Source of the DNA: Bacteroidota bacterium
GTDB lineage: Bacteria; Bacteroidota; Ignavibacteria; Ignavibacteriales; Melioribacteraceae
DNA length: 39,218 bases
Assembly: GCA_021812705.1 (NCBI GenBank)
Contig: JAKAMT010000001.1
Coordinates: 72,016-111,233, forward strand
Reading direction: 5' to 3'
Shown: positions 15,553 through 23,412 of the stretch, piece by piece
How positions within the stretch are numbered: position 1 is the stretch's first letter
Layout: each line of letters begins with the position of its first letter
The notes under the pieces: generated by a model
What the model was told of the DNA's origin: nothing
Databases searched by the model: none
The model's input: the letters and a program-made list of their open reading frames with translations, nothing else
Position numbers and translations under genes: made by a program

Positions 15553-17505
15553 ATGAAATTTTTGTATTCCCTCTCGCTCTCATTTTTTGTTTTTTTTACA
15601 ATCAGTTCTGCTCAGGATAACAGAGATTCTCTAAAGACTTATAACCTTGGAGAAGTGATTGTGACCTCCCAAAGAAGCAACATTATAAAATCATCGAGTG
15701 TTTTCGACGTGCCGCTGGATAAAATCGAATCCTTGAACGGCACGGACATTTCAAAAGTTTTAATTACAGAAGCAGGCACTTACATTTCCACCAATTCCAA
15801 AAATGAAACAAAGATATATATGCGCGGTTTTGATCAGAGAGATATTTCGATTTTTATAGACGGCGTTCCGGTTTATCAGCCGTATGACGGAATGGTCGAT
15901 CTGAGCAATCTTCCGGTTAATACGATAGAAAAAATAACTGTCTCTAAAGGAATGCCCTCCCTTCTTTACGGCGCCAATGCAATGGGTGGAACGATAAACT
16001 TAATCTCGAAAAAAAGTAATTCACCGTTTGCGGCGGATATAGACCTTGAAGCTGGAACCGCAAATAAAGGCGCTCTGGGATTCAACGGCGCCATCAAAAA
16101 TTTTAATTATTCATTAAACGGCACATGGTCACAATCTGACGGATTCAAGCTTCCAAAATCTTTTCCCGGAACAAAAAATGAGAACGGCGGAGTAAGAGAA
16201 AACAGTCAATATACAAACCGGGGCGGCATGCTGAAATTGGGATTGGATGATTTTTATAATTTCAATCTGGCTTATACGCTGATGCTTGTAGATAATGAAA
16301 AAGGAATTCCCGTTGATATTTACACAGCCAGGCCGCGGTATTGGAGATTCAGCGAATGGAAAAAAACAGTTAATAATTTAATGTTCGCTTCAAATCTTTC
16401 GGATATTTTTGCAGTCAGAGGCAATCTATTTTATGAAAGTTTTTTTAATGTGCTTGATTCTTACGACGACGCGACTTTTACCACGCAGAAAAAACCATTT
16501 GCATTCAGATCCACTTACGATGATCATACCGCCGGAGCAAATTTAACGGCGTCTGCCGATTTGAGCCACGCAGGACTGACGCGCTTATCATTCTCTTACA
16601 AAAAGGACGTTCACAAAGAGGAGGGAAATTTTAACGAAGGATTTAAAAAATATGAAGCCGATAATTTCAGTTTATCGGCAGAACAGGATCTGCGGCTTGC
16701 GGAAAACATTTTCATGATCGCCGGTGCGGGATTTAATTTTTTGAATCCGGTTTATTCGAACGGGAATCCGCTCCGCTCTTCCAATTCAATATTCAACGGC
16801 AACCTTGGAATAAATTTTAATCCCGATGAGATTATTTCTCTTCACGCAAACTTGGCAATGAAAAGCAGATTCCCTACGCTAAAAGAATTTTACAGCGAAA
16901 CAAAGGGAAAATATGTATCAAATCCGGACCTTGAACCGGAACAGAGTTTAAATATGGAAACGGGAGCGGCAATAAAATATTTTAATCAAAACAATTTAGG
17001 ACTCACAATTTTTTATTCATCCGTAAAGAACCTGATTCAGGAAGCGCCCGTGGCCGGAGGATTAAAACAATTTCAAAATATCGGCAAGGCGGTCTTATCG
17101 GGAATTGAGCTGACCGCGGATTATAAGTCGGAAAATTTTAAAATCGATTTTAATTACACTTACCTTTACGCCAAAAACAAATCTGATAATGCGTTCACCG
17201 ATGCGCTGGCATACAGACCCGAACAGACCGCCTCGTTGGTGCCCGAATATATTTTTGATTTTGGTTTAACCGCTGGCGGAGAACTGATTTATATCGGCAA
17301 GAAATACGGAACGAATTTAGACATGAGCACATTGGTTTCAATGCCGGATTTTATACTGCTAAATCTTAGACTATCGCAGAAAATATTCGGGCATTACACT
17401 ATTTACGCCAGGGTGAACAATGTTTTCGACAAATATTGCGAAACCGAATACGGATTTCCGCAGGCGGGACGGGAATTGATATTTGGAGCCAGAATAAATT
17501 TTTAA
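15553..17505 (+). CDS. TonB-dependent outer-membrane receptor
   Basis: A 650-residue receptor with signal peptide (to SSAQ, about residue 20), a TonB-box-like LGEVIVTSQ, a plug domain (about 45-150, with IYMRGFDQRDISIFIDGVP and GANAMGGTINL) and a beta-barrel ending in the typical C-terminal F (FGARINF). Its size suits the vitamin/metal/siderophore group without the SusC-type carboxypeptidase-like N-terminal extension. Substrate unknown; a role in iron, heme or copper supply for the adjacent nitrite enzymes is only a guess from context. GGAG lies before the start. The DHWC cupin follows 19 bases later, suggesting an operon. The ExbB/ExbD/TonB operon further on could energise it. Confidence 0.92.
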   Translation: MKFLYSLSLSFFVFFTISSAQDNRDSLKTYNLGEVIVTSQRSNIIKSSSVFDVPLDKIESLNGTDISKVLITEAGTYISTNSKNETKIYMRGFDQRDISIFIDGVPVYQPYDGMVDLSNLPVNTIEKITVSKGMPSLLYGANAMGGTINLISKKSNSPFAADIDLEAGTANKGALGFNGAIKNFNYSLNGTWSQSDGFKLPKSFPGTKNENGGVRENSQYTNRGGMLKLGLDDFYNFNLAYTLMLVDNEKGIPVDIYTARPRYWRFSEWKKTVNNLMFASNLSDIFAVRGNLFYESFFNVLDSYDDATFTTQKKPFAFRSTYDDHTAGANLTASADLSHAGLTRLSFSYKKDVHKEEGNFNEGFKKYEADNFSLSAEQDLRLAENIFMIAGAGFNFLNPVYSNGNPLRSSNSIFNGNLGINFNPDEIISLHANLAMKSRFPTLKEFYSETKGKYVSNPDLEPEQSLNMETGAAIKYFNQNNLGLTIFYSSVKNLIQEAPVAGGLKQFQNIGKAVLSGIELTADYKSENFKIDFNYTYLYAKNKSDNAFTDALAYRPEQTASLVPEYIFDFGLTAGGELIYIGKKYGTNLDMSTLVSMPDFILLNLRLSQKIFGHYTIYARVNNVFDKYCETEYGFPQAGRELIFGARINF

Positions 17506-17524
17506 AATATTTTATCGGTGAATT

Positions 17525-17854
17525 ATGAAAATTGAAAATGTTCCGTTTAATGTGGTCGACTGGAGCAAAGTTGAACCGAAAGAATTTCCGGGAGAGAAGG
17601 GGAAATCATTCTGGAAAATTTTTGAAATGGGAAACATCAGAGTCCGCGTAGTCGAATACTCACCGGGCTATCTGGCCGATCACTGGTGTCCCCGCGGGCA
17701 TGTTATTTACATTCTTGAGGGGGAATTGGTAACAGAGCTGAAAGACGGAAGAACCTTTATATTAAAGCCTGGAATGAGCTATCAGGTTGGAGACGGTTAC
17801 GAGCCGCACCGGTCGCGTACCGAAACCGGGGCCAAACTTTTTGTTGTGGATTAA
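17525..17854 (+). CDS. small cupin protein (DHCW/DHWC-motif type)
   Basis: A 109-residue single-domain cupin. The core metal-binding area is YLADHWCPRGH (about residues 48-58), with a later H in GYEPHRS and the glycine-rich turn LEGELVTELKDG. This is the DHCW-motif cupin family, whose members have no firm biochemical role but can bind a metal through the His/Cys set. It lies directly downstream of the TonB receptor. The following 300 bases contain no gene. Confidence 0.8.
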   Translation: MKIENVPFNVVDWSKVEPKEFPGEKGKSFWKIFEMGNIRVRVVEYSPGYLADHWCPRGHVIYILEGELVTELKDGRTFILKPGMSYQVGDGYEPHRSRTETGAKLFVVD

Positions 17855-18166
17855 GATTGTCTTCTTCAGCCCCATTTTACCGGACTCGCTTGAGCAGATT
17901 AATGTTAAAGCCCAAGGGGAGCTTAAAAATATTTATAGAAGACCAGCTATTCCTGTTCACTCTTTCCGAATTGATTCTTATGTTTAAATAGAAATGCGCG
18001 GCAAAACGGAAATTTGTTTCTCCATTCACATATTACACCAGCAAACGTTCTGCCGGGGCAGAAATTCATAAAAATATTTTGAGAGATTCGGATTACAGGA
18101 TTATAAGTTTTAATCCGGACTAAATTAAAGATCCTGATATTCCGAATAATTTAAATGGAGAATAAA
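17855..18166. other. 312-base gap with no recognisable gene
   Basis: No gene with a start codon was found. A 43-codon stretch open on the plus strand (ending at the TAA near 18121) has protein-like composition but no start and no recognised family; it may be a relic. The Shine-Dalgarno GGAG of the next gene lies at the 3' end. Confidence 0.5.
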
Positions 18167-19432
18167 ATGAACCAGAACACAAAATTTGGTTTTATTCCCG
18201 TTTCAAGTTCTATCACTCAAACTCCTTTCGAAGAAATTGTCGGAGAAATTATTCCATCGCTCCATTCAATAGGGGGCGAGCAGTTTGCCGAAGAGAATGC
18301 CCCGGAATTATTCCCCGTTTATTTTTTGATTGTCACCGGCGGGACAGAAGAAAAAACGGTGGCGCTTCTGAACGAAAGAAGAAAAACGATAGAAAATGAG
18401 ACGGCAATTCTCCTCGCCCACCCGGGCAACAATTCCCTGCCGGCATCTCTCGAAATTCTCGCAAAGATTCAGCAGGAGGGAATGAAAGGGCGAATTATAA
18501 ATCTAGACGACGAAACAAATAAGGGATGGCTTGATGAACTGGAAAAAACCGTGAAGCATCAGGCGGTTTTTCATCAATTGAAGAAAACAAAAATCGGATT
18601 GTTCGGAAAGCCGTCCGACTGGCTTGTAGCAAGCATGCCCGGTGAAGAATTAATAAAAAGCATATGGGGACCCGAAATTGTTAATCTGAGCATTGACGAA
18701 TTGAAATATGAGATAGGGGAAATTAAGGAGGACGAAATTGAAGAAGATAACCGTGTATTGACAAGCAGAGCCGTAGAAATAAAAGAACCAACAAAGAAAG
18801 AGATTAAAAATGTTTTAAAGGTTTATGCAGCGCTGAAAAGGTTAATTAAAAAATATGAGGTGACTGCAGTTTCTGTGCGCTGTTTCGATCTCGTTACGGA
18901 TCTAAAAACAACCGGATGTTATGCGCTTTCGAAATTGAACGATGATGGAATCATTGCCGGCTGCGAAGGCGATCTTGTTTCAACACTAGGAATGCTCTGG
19001 GCAAATTATTTAACGGATCAGATAGTTTGGATGGCAAATCCCGCGCGTATTGATGAGCCGAATAATTCAATCTGGCTTGCCCACTGCACGGTGCCGGTTA
19101 AGCTGGCCGAAAGCTACAAACTGCGTTCGCATTTTGAATCGGGATTGGGAGTTGGCATACAGGGAGAATTAAGCAAAGGCAAAGTAACTCTTTTAAGAAT
19201 CGGCGGAAAGAATCTTGATAAGCTCTGGGTTTCAAACGGAGAGATTGTAGAATCTGGCTCATTCGAGGATCTATGCAGAACGCAGGTGAAGGTAAAACTT
19301 CACGGCTCTGTGAAAGCGGGAGAGCTTTTAACAGCACCGCTCGGAAATCATATTCTCATGATGAGAGGAAGCTACACAAAAGAGTTAACGGAATGGTGGG
19401 AGATGTTCGTTCATTCTGATATAGATAAGTAG
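18167..19432 (+). CDS. L-fucose/L-arabinose isomerase-like protein
   Basis: A 421-residue cytoplasmic protein resembling the FucI/AraA-type ketol-isomerase family: GFIPVSSS at the start, KIGLFGKPSDWLVAS mid-N-terminal domain, CFDL, then AGCEGDLVSTLGMLWANYLT, HCTVPV and a C-terminal GNHILMMRG. Conserved acidic and His residues in these blocks would bind the divalent metal and open-chain sugar. It is shorter than FucI (about 590) and AraA (about 500), like the poorly characterised fucose-isomerase-like relatives. I start at the ATG at 18167 because GGAG is well placed for it; the ATG at 18155 overlaps that element. A PfkB kinase lies 3 kb away on the other strand, a possible but unproven partner. 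Confidence 0.8.
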   Translation: MNQNTKFGFIPVSSSITQTPFEEIVGEIIPSLHSIGGEQFAEENAPELFPVYFLIVTGGTEEKTVALLNERRKTIENETAILLAHPGNNSLPASLEILAKIQQEGMKGRIINLDDETNKGWLDELEKTVKHQAVFHQLKKTKIGLFGKPSDWLVASMPGEELIKSIWGPEIVNLSIDELKYEIGEIKEDEIEEDNRVLTSRAVEIKEPTKKEIKNVLKVYAALKRLIKKYEVTAVSVRCFDLVTDLKTTGCYALSKLNDDGIIAGCEGDLVSTLGMLWANYLTDQIVWMANPARIDEPNNSIWLAHCTVPVKLAESYKLRSHFESGLGVGIQGELSKGKVTLLRIGGKNLDKLWVSNGEIVESGSFEDLCRTQVKVKLHGSVKAGELLTAPLGNHILMMRGSYTKELTEWWEMFVHSDIDK

Positions 19433-19770
19433 TGGTAATAAATGAGACAATAGAAGTTTTATTAGCAAAATTTTATATCCCCTATATCTTGAATGATTGA
19501 TTGTATGATGCTCATAGCCTGAGTTTGTGCCTTTGTTTCTGGAAAAGGAATTGATGCAAATTGTTCATGGAGAGCGAAAAAAATTCATTAGTACTTGTAC
19601 TAAAGGATGGATATTCAAGTAATAAATGCGGATAATTTTATGGTATGTTATTTGAGATTTAAATAGATATATTTATAAAGGATAAGCGGCTAATCGATGA
19701 AAACCGGGGTTTCAAATTTCGCGGGTACCGAGAAATTTAAAAACATTCATTATATAAATGGGGTAAAAAT
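19433..19770. other. 338-base gap with a palindrome and possible gene relic
   Basis: No intact gene. A perfect palindrome TTAGTAC-TT-GTACTAA lies at 19588-19603. On the minus strand a 40-codon open stretch (19584-19465) has protein-like composition but no start at its head. A short inverted repeat AAATTTC/GAAATTT lies at about 19715-19740. The promoter of the next gene should be in the 3' part. Confidence 0.45.
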
Positions 19771-21897
19771 ATGGACTCAAGAAAAACTTTTTTTTCAATC
19801 CTGTTTTTTATTTTAGCGACCAATCTTTCGGCACAATATTATTATTTAAACATTCAAGATCCGCAGCGGACATGGTATTCTTCGAAGGGGACTATTGAAG
19901 AAGCGGTAATCTCTGTCGGTCCCAAAGGCTTGTACAGCCAAATAAGCATGTATCTTACATTTTCCGCCAGAGGCGGAAGTTTTGTTGACGGAAGTCAATT
20001 AGAAGCGGTGTTAAATTTTGATTTACCCGAGGGAAGTTTTGTAACCGATTTGTGGTTATGGATTGGAAACAAAATAAGCAAAGGTAAGGTTTTGGATTAT
20101 TGGAGCGCTTCTTCAATCTATGAAGGAATAGTGCAGAGAAGAAGGGACCCCGCAATTCTTTCCCGAAAAGGGAACAAAAGCTATGAATTGAGAGTTTATC
20201 CACTCGAAAAATCGGGGACAAGAAAAGTAAGAATTACTTATTTAGTTCCGAACACATGGACTGAGACCTCAGTCACAACCCCCTTGCCAAATCAAATCCT
20301 TAGCGCTTCGCTTAATAAGGTCAATTCTTTTAGCCTAGTAACCTGGTCGAACCTTGAGTGGACTAACCCTGTTGTAGACAATTACAACGGCAGTTTTGCA
20401 CAATATTCAGATTCTTTTTTTAATGATCATTTGAAAATGAATATTGATAATCCATCGACAAGTATTCCATATTATCTGACATACAAAAGTCCTATGGTGA
20501 ACGGACTATATTTTAAATATTTCAAAACCAATAATGATGGATACTATCAGTTGTCGGTCTTACCTTCAATTAGTCAATCGGCAACGGAAAAGAAAGTTTT
20601 ATTTCTGATCGATTATGACAGCAGAAAAAGTAATACTACAAGATCTCAAGTACTTGATGGAATAAGACAAACATTATTCAACAATGTGGCGGTGAATAGC
20701 AGCTTTAATATTTTATATTCTGGACTTACTATTGGAAAATTGAGCGGTGATTGGATAGAGGCCAACCCCCTTAATATTAACAGCGCTTTCCAATCTATCA
20801 ATGAGAATTCCATATCATCCTACAGCAATCTTACGGCATTACTCAAAGAGGGATATGATTTTCTAATCAAAAAAGGGGGTGGAGTTGTATGTCTAATATC
20901 AAATTCAGATCAGCTAGGAAGCAATGCTAACGCGAATGCATTAATAAATGACCTTAGAAATGTTCTTACTATAAATCTCCCCACGTATATTCTTGATTAT
21001 AACGATAAAGATTTTACTTACTACTACTTCAATAACAGATCATACTTGGGCAACGAATATTTTTATGATAATCTTTCCAAGCTTACAGGCGGAAGTTATC
21101 AGCGGATTTCCGGTACATTCAATAATTCTCTGCTGGACTTATACTCAAAAATAGGCGGGACTATAAATTCATTTGATTTATATACTACACTTGAAAATGG
21201 ATTCAGTTTTTCAAGGCAAAACCTTTCCAACAACGGTTCTGTAGTTAGTATAAGAAGACCAATTACTCAAATCGGCAAATTCATTGGACAGTTCCCTTTT
21301 ATTATTAAAACTTCGGGCGTATATAATTCGGTGCCCTTCACTCAATCAATGAGTATAGTGGAAAACAGTGATAAATTAGGAGAACCGGTTACTGAAAAAA
21401 TGTGGGTTAATTCATACATCACGTCCATCGATGTGCCGCCTGTTACAAATTCGGTAATAAATGAGATTGTAGGTCTGGGTATAAGATATGGAATTCTTTC
21501 CAGGTATAATGCTTTTCTCGCGCTTGAGGATACAACATCATTCTGCAGCACATGCTATTATGACGACGGCAAACCGATTGGTCCGACGGGTGTTGAGGAG
21601 GCGAAAGAGATTCCGGCAGATTTTTCGATCTCAGCCTATCCCAATCCTTTTAATTCACAGGTAGCAATAACAATTAAAATACCAATGAAATTACTTTCGA
21701 AGAATTTCACTTTTAAAATTTATAATATTTTGGGACAAGTGGTAAAAACTTTCAGGATTGACAATATTACTTCTGTCAACAAATTATTCTGGGATGGGAA
21801 AAACGATGACGGACAGTATGTATCATCCGGAATTTATTTCTTCAAGGTTACTTCCCCCAATTTCACAAAATCAATCAAACTGCTGTATCTAAAATAA
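19771..21897 (+). CDS. VIT/VWA-like protein with type-IX-secretion C-terminal domain
   Basis: A 708-residue secreted protein with signal peptide (to NLSAQ), then a VIT-like domain (about 40-165; YEGIVQRRRDPAIL is characteristic) as in inter-alpha-trypsin inhibitor heavy chains. Next comes a VWA-like region (about 275-440) whose metal site is degenerate (FLIDYDSRKSN in place of DxSxS). The segment GIRYGILSRYNAFLALED, conserved in VIT-VWA proteins, follows. The last 85 residues (YPNPFNSQVAI, LGQVVKTF, SSGIYFFKV) form a sorting domain of the Por/type IX secretion type, which targets cargo across the outer membrane. Likely an adhesion or surface protein. Monocistronic, with its own terminator. 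Confidence 0.85.
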   Translation: MDSRKTFFSILFFILATNLSAQYYYLNIQDPQRTWYSSKGTIEEAVISVGPKGLYSQISMYLTFSARGGSFVDGSQLEAVLNFDLPEGSFVTDLWLWIGNKISKGKVLDYWSASSIYEGIVQRRRDPAILSRKGNKSYELRVYPLEKSGTRKVRITYLVPNTWTETSVTTPLPNQILSASLNKVNSFSLVTWSNLEWTNPVVDNYNGSFAQYSDSFFNDHLKMNIDNPSTSIPYYLTYKSPMVNGLYFKYFKTNNDGYYQLSVLPSISQSATEKKVLFLIDYDSRKSNTTRSQVLDGIRQTLFNNVAVNSSFNILYSGLTIGKLSGDWIEANPLNINSAFQSINENSISSYSNLTALLKEGYDFLIKKGGGVVCLISNSDQLGSNANANALINDLRNVLTINLPTYILDYNDKDFTYYYFNNRSYLGNEYFYDNLSKLTGGSYQRISGTFNNSLLDLYSKIGGTINSFDLYTTLENGFSFSRQNLSNNGSVVSIRRPITQIGKFIGQFPFIIKTSGVYNSVPFTQSMSIVENSDKLGEPVTEKMWVNSYITSIDVPPVTNSVINEIVGLGIRYGILSRYNAFLALEDTTSFCSTCYYDDGKPIGPTGVEEAKEIPADFSISAYPNPFNSQVAITIKIPMKLLSKNFTFKIYNILGQVVKTFRIDNITSVNKLFWDGKNDDGQYVSSGIYFFKVTSPNFTKSIKLLYLK

Positions 21898-21914
21898 AAG
21901 ATAGACTCAATTAA

Positions 21915-21950
21915 GTATGCGCTCATTCAAATGAGCGCATACTCTTTTCT
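21915..21950 (+). terminator. intrinsic terminator after the VIT protein
   Basis: A 12-bp perfect stem GTATGCGCTCAT / ATGAGCGCATAC (21915-21926 and 21931-21942) with a TCAA loop and a T-rich tail (TCTTTTCT), 18 bases past the stop codon. Confidence 0.88.
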
Positions 21951-22101
21951 CCCGACCACTGCTTTAATGTCATTAGAAAAGCTCTTTCGAGGGTAATTCA
22001 AGGGTATTTTGCAAAAGACAATTATTAAAGCCATGATTACGAAATAACCTAAACAATACCGCCATTTTTTACGATAATCTATTGAATAGAGGAATTAGTA
22101 A

Positions 22102-22503
22102 ATGCGCATAATATTAAAAATTGCAATGGTGTTTGTTTTTGCAGCCCTGTTTAGTGCCTGTTCTACTGTTTTAAATACAACGACTCAGGAAGTAGAGCTA
22201 ACAACCACACCTGCGAATGCCAGGATTACAATTGACGGAAAAAAATTCGGCACAACGCCGCAAACGGTAAATATAGACCGCGGATCGAATCATGTGGTTA
22301 AATTTGAGCTTGATGGTTATGATACATATGAAACGCAGCTTACGAGAAAAATTTCCTTCTGGTTCTGGGGAAATGCACTGAACGGATTTGTTCCCGGAAT
22401 GCTGATAGATATGTTCACGGGCTCCATGTACAATATTCTTCCGGAAAAAGTGGATGTAACATTAAATCAGGCAAAGCCGGAACCGCCCGCAAAGAAGAGA
22501 TAG
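22102..22503 (+). CDS. PEGA-domain lipoprotein
   Basis: A 133-residue lipoprotein: signal then a lipobox ending at C20 (LFSAC). The PEGA domain (about 30-80) is evident in TTPANARITIDGKKFGTTP and KFELDGYDTYE. A hydrophobic segment follows (about 87-110, FWFWGNALNGFVPGMLIDMF), then a Lys/Pro-rich tail. PEGA domains are surface beta-sandwiches of uncertain ligand. It is alone on its strand, and convergent with the PfkB gene, which begins two bases after it (stop to stop). Confidence 0.82.
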   Translation: MRIILKIAMVFVFAALFSACSTVLNTTTQEVELTTTPANARITIDGKKFGTTPQTVNIDRGSNHVVKFELDGYDTYETQLTRKISFWFWGNALNGFVPGMLIDMFTGSMYNILPEKVDVTLNQAKPEPPAKKR

Positions 22504-22504
22504 T

Positions 22505-23407
22505 TTACCGTCCGGCGTTAATTATTTCTACGTATTTTTTATAAACAGAATCATCTTCCGGCAAGGCGCCCGGAATTTTACAAATCTCGCCTGCGAATTC
22601 AGAAGCATACTCATTAATTTTTTCAATATCCCATCCGCACATAAAGCCGACAGCCATTAAAGCCGAAAAGGCATCGCCGGCGCCGAGCGTGTCTTCCACG
22701 GTTACAGAACAAGCGGGGCGAAAATTTTTTTCATTTTTGTTATATAAAATTGATCCTCCGGCGCCCAGAGTCAATCCTATCAGATCAATTCTGAAACCAT
22801 TCATCAATTTTTCCGCGGCCGAATCGTCTCCGGAATCCAGGCCAAATAGTTCTTTGATTATCTCAAACTCTTCGCGGTTGATTTTTATGACGCTGCAGGC
22901 GCGGAGAGTTTTATCTATAAATTCTTTTGTGTAAAAATTGTGGCGCAAATTAAGATCACAGAAATATTTTATTCCCTCTGTTTTCAAGACTGACTCGATC
23001 GTTCTTTTGGAGATTTCACTTCTGGTTGTAAAAGTCCCGAAGCAGAGAAGATCGGTTTCATTTTCAATTATTTTTTTTGATGATTCATTCAAAGTCAGAT
23101 AGTCAAAACTGCACTCGGACGAGATAATGAATCTGGGAGATTTGTCTTCGTCTATCGTTACATAGACGGTTCCGGTAGGGTGATTCTTATCTATATTAAT
23201 GTTGTCCGTTTTAAAGCGGATAGAATTAAGATAGCGCATCATCTCTTCACCGTTTTCATCGTTTCCAACACTTGAAATAAAATTTGCCGAGTCTAAAAAT
23301 TTCCAGACATGATAGATAAAATTAAACGGTGCGCCGCCCAGTCTTTTCTGATCCGGGTAGACATCGTACAGAATTTCGCCGATCGCAGTTATTTTAATTT
23401 TATTCAT
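22505..23407 (-). CDS. PfkB-family sugar kinase (fructokinase-like)
   Basis: A 300-residue ribokinase-fold enzyme. Near the N-terminus are GEILYDVYP and the GG signature RLGGAPFNF, a typical fructokinase variant. The catalytic and anion-hole motif DTLGAGDAFSALMAVG (239-254) carries the base D245, and GLTLGAGGSILY precedes it. It phosphorylates a sugar with ATP; fructose is the most likely substrate from the FNF/YDVYP pattern, but this cannot be settled by reading. It lies 5 bases downstream of the propeller/phosphoesterase gene on the same strand, so co-transcription is likely. Confidence 0.88.
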   Translation of the reverse strand: MNKIKITAIGEILYDVYPDQKRLGGAPFNFIYHVWKFLDSANFISSVGNDENGEEMMRYLNSIRFKTDNINIDKNHPTGTVYVTIDEDKSPRFIISSECSFDYLTLNESSKKIIENETDLLCFGTFTTRSEISKRTIESVLKTEGIKYFCDLNLRHNFYTKEFIDKTLRACSVIKINREEFEIIKELFGLDSGDDSAAEKLMNGFRIDLIGLTLGAGGSILYNKNEKNFRPACSVTVEDTLGAGDAFSALMAVGFMCGWDIEKINEYASEFAGEICKIPGALPEDDSVYKKYVEIINAGR

Positions 23408-23412
23408 AAAAA

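Noticed and set aside
17993-18123. 43-codon open stretch before the isomerase gene
   Set aside because: Protein-like composition but no start codon and no recognisable family; mentioned only as a possible relic.
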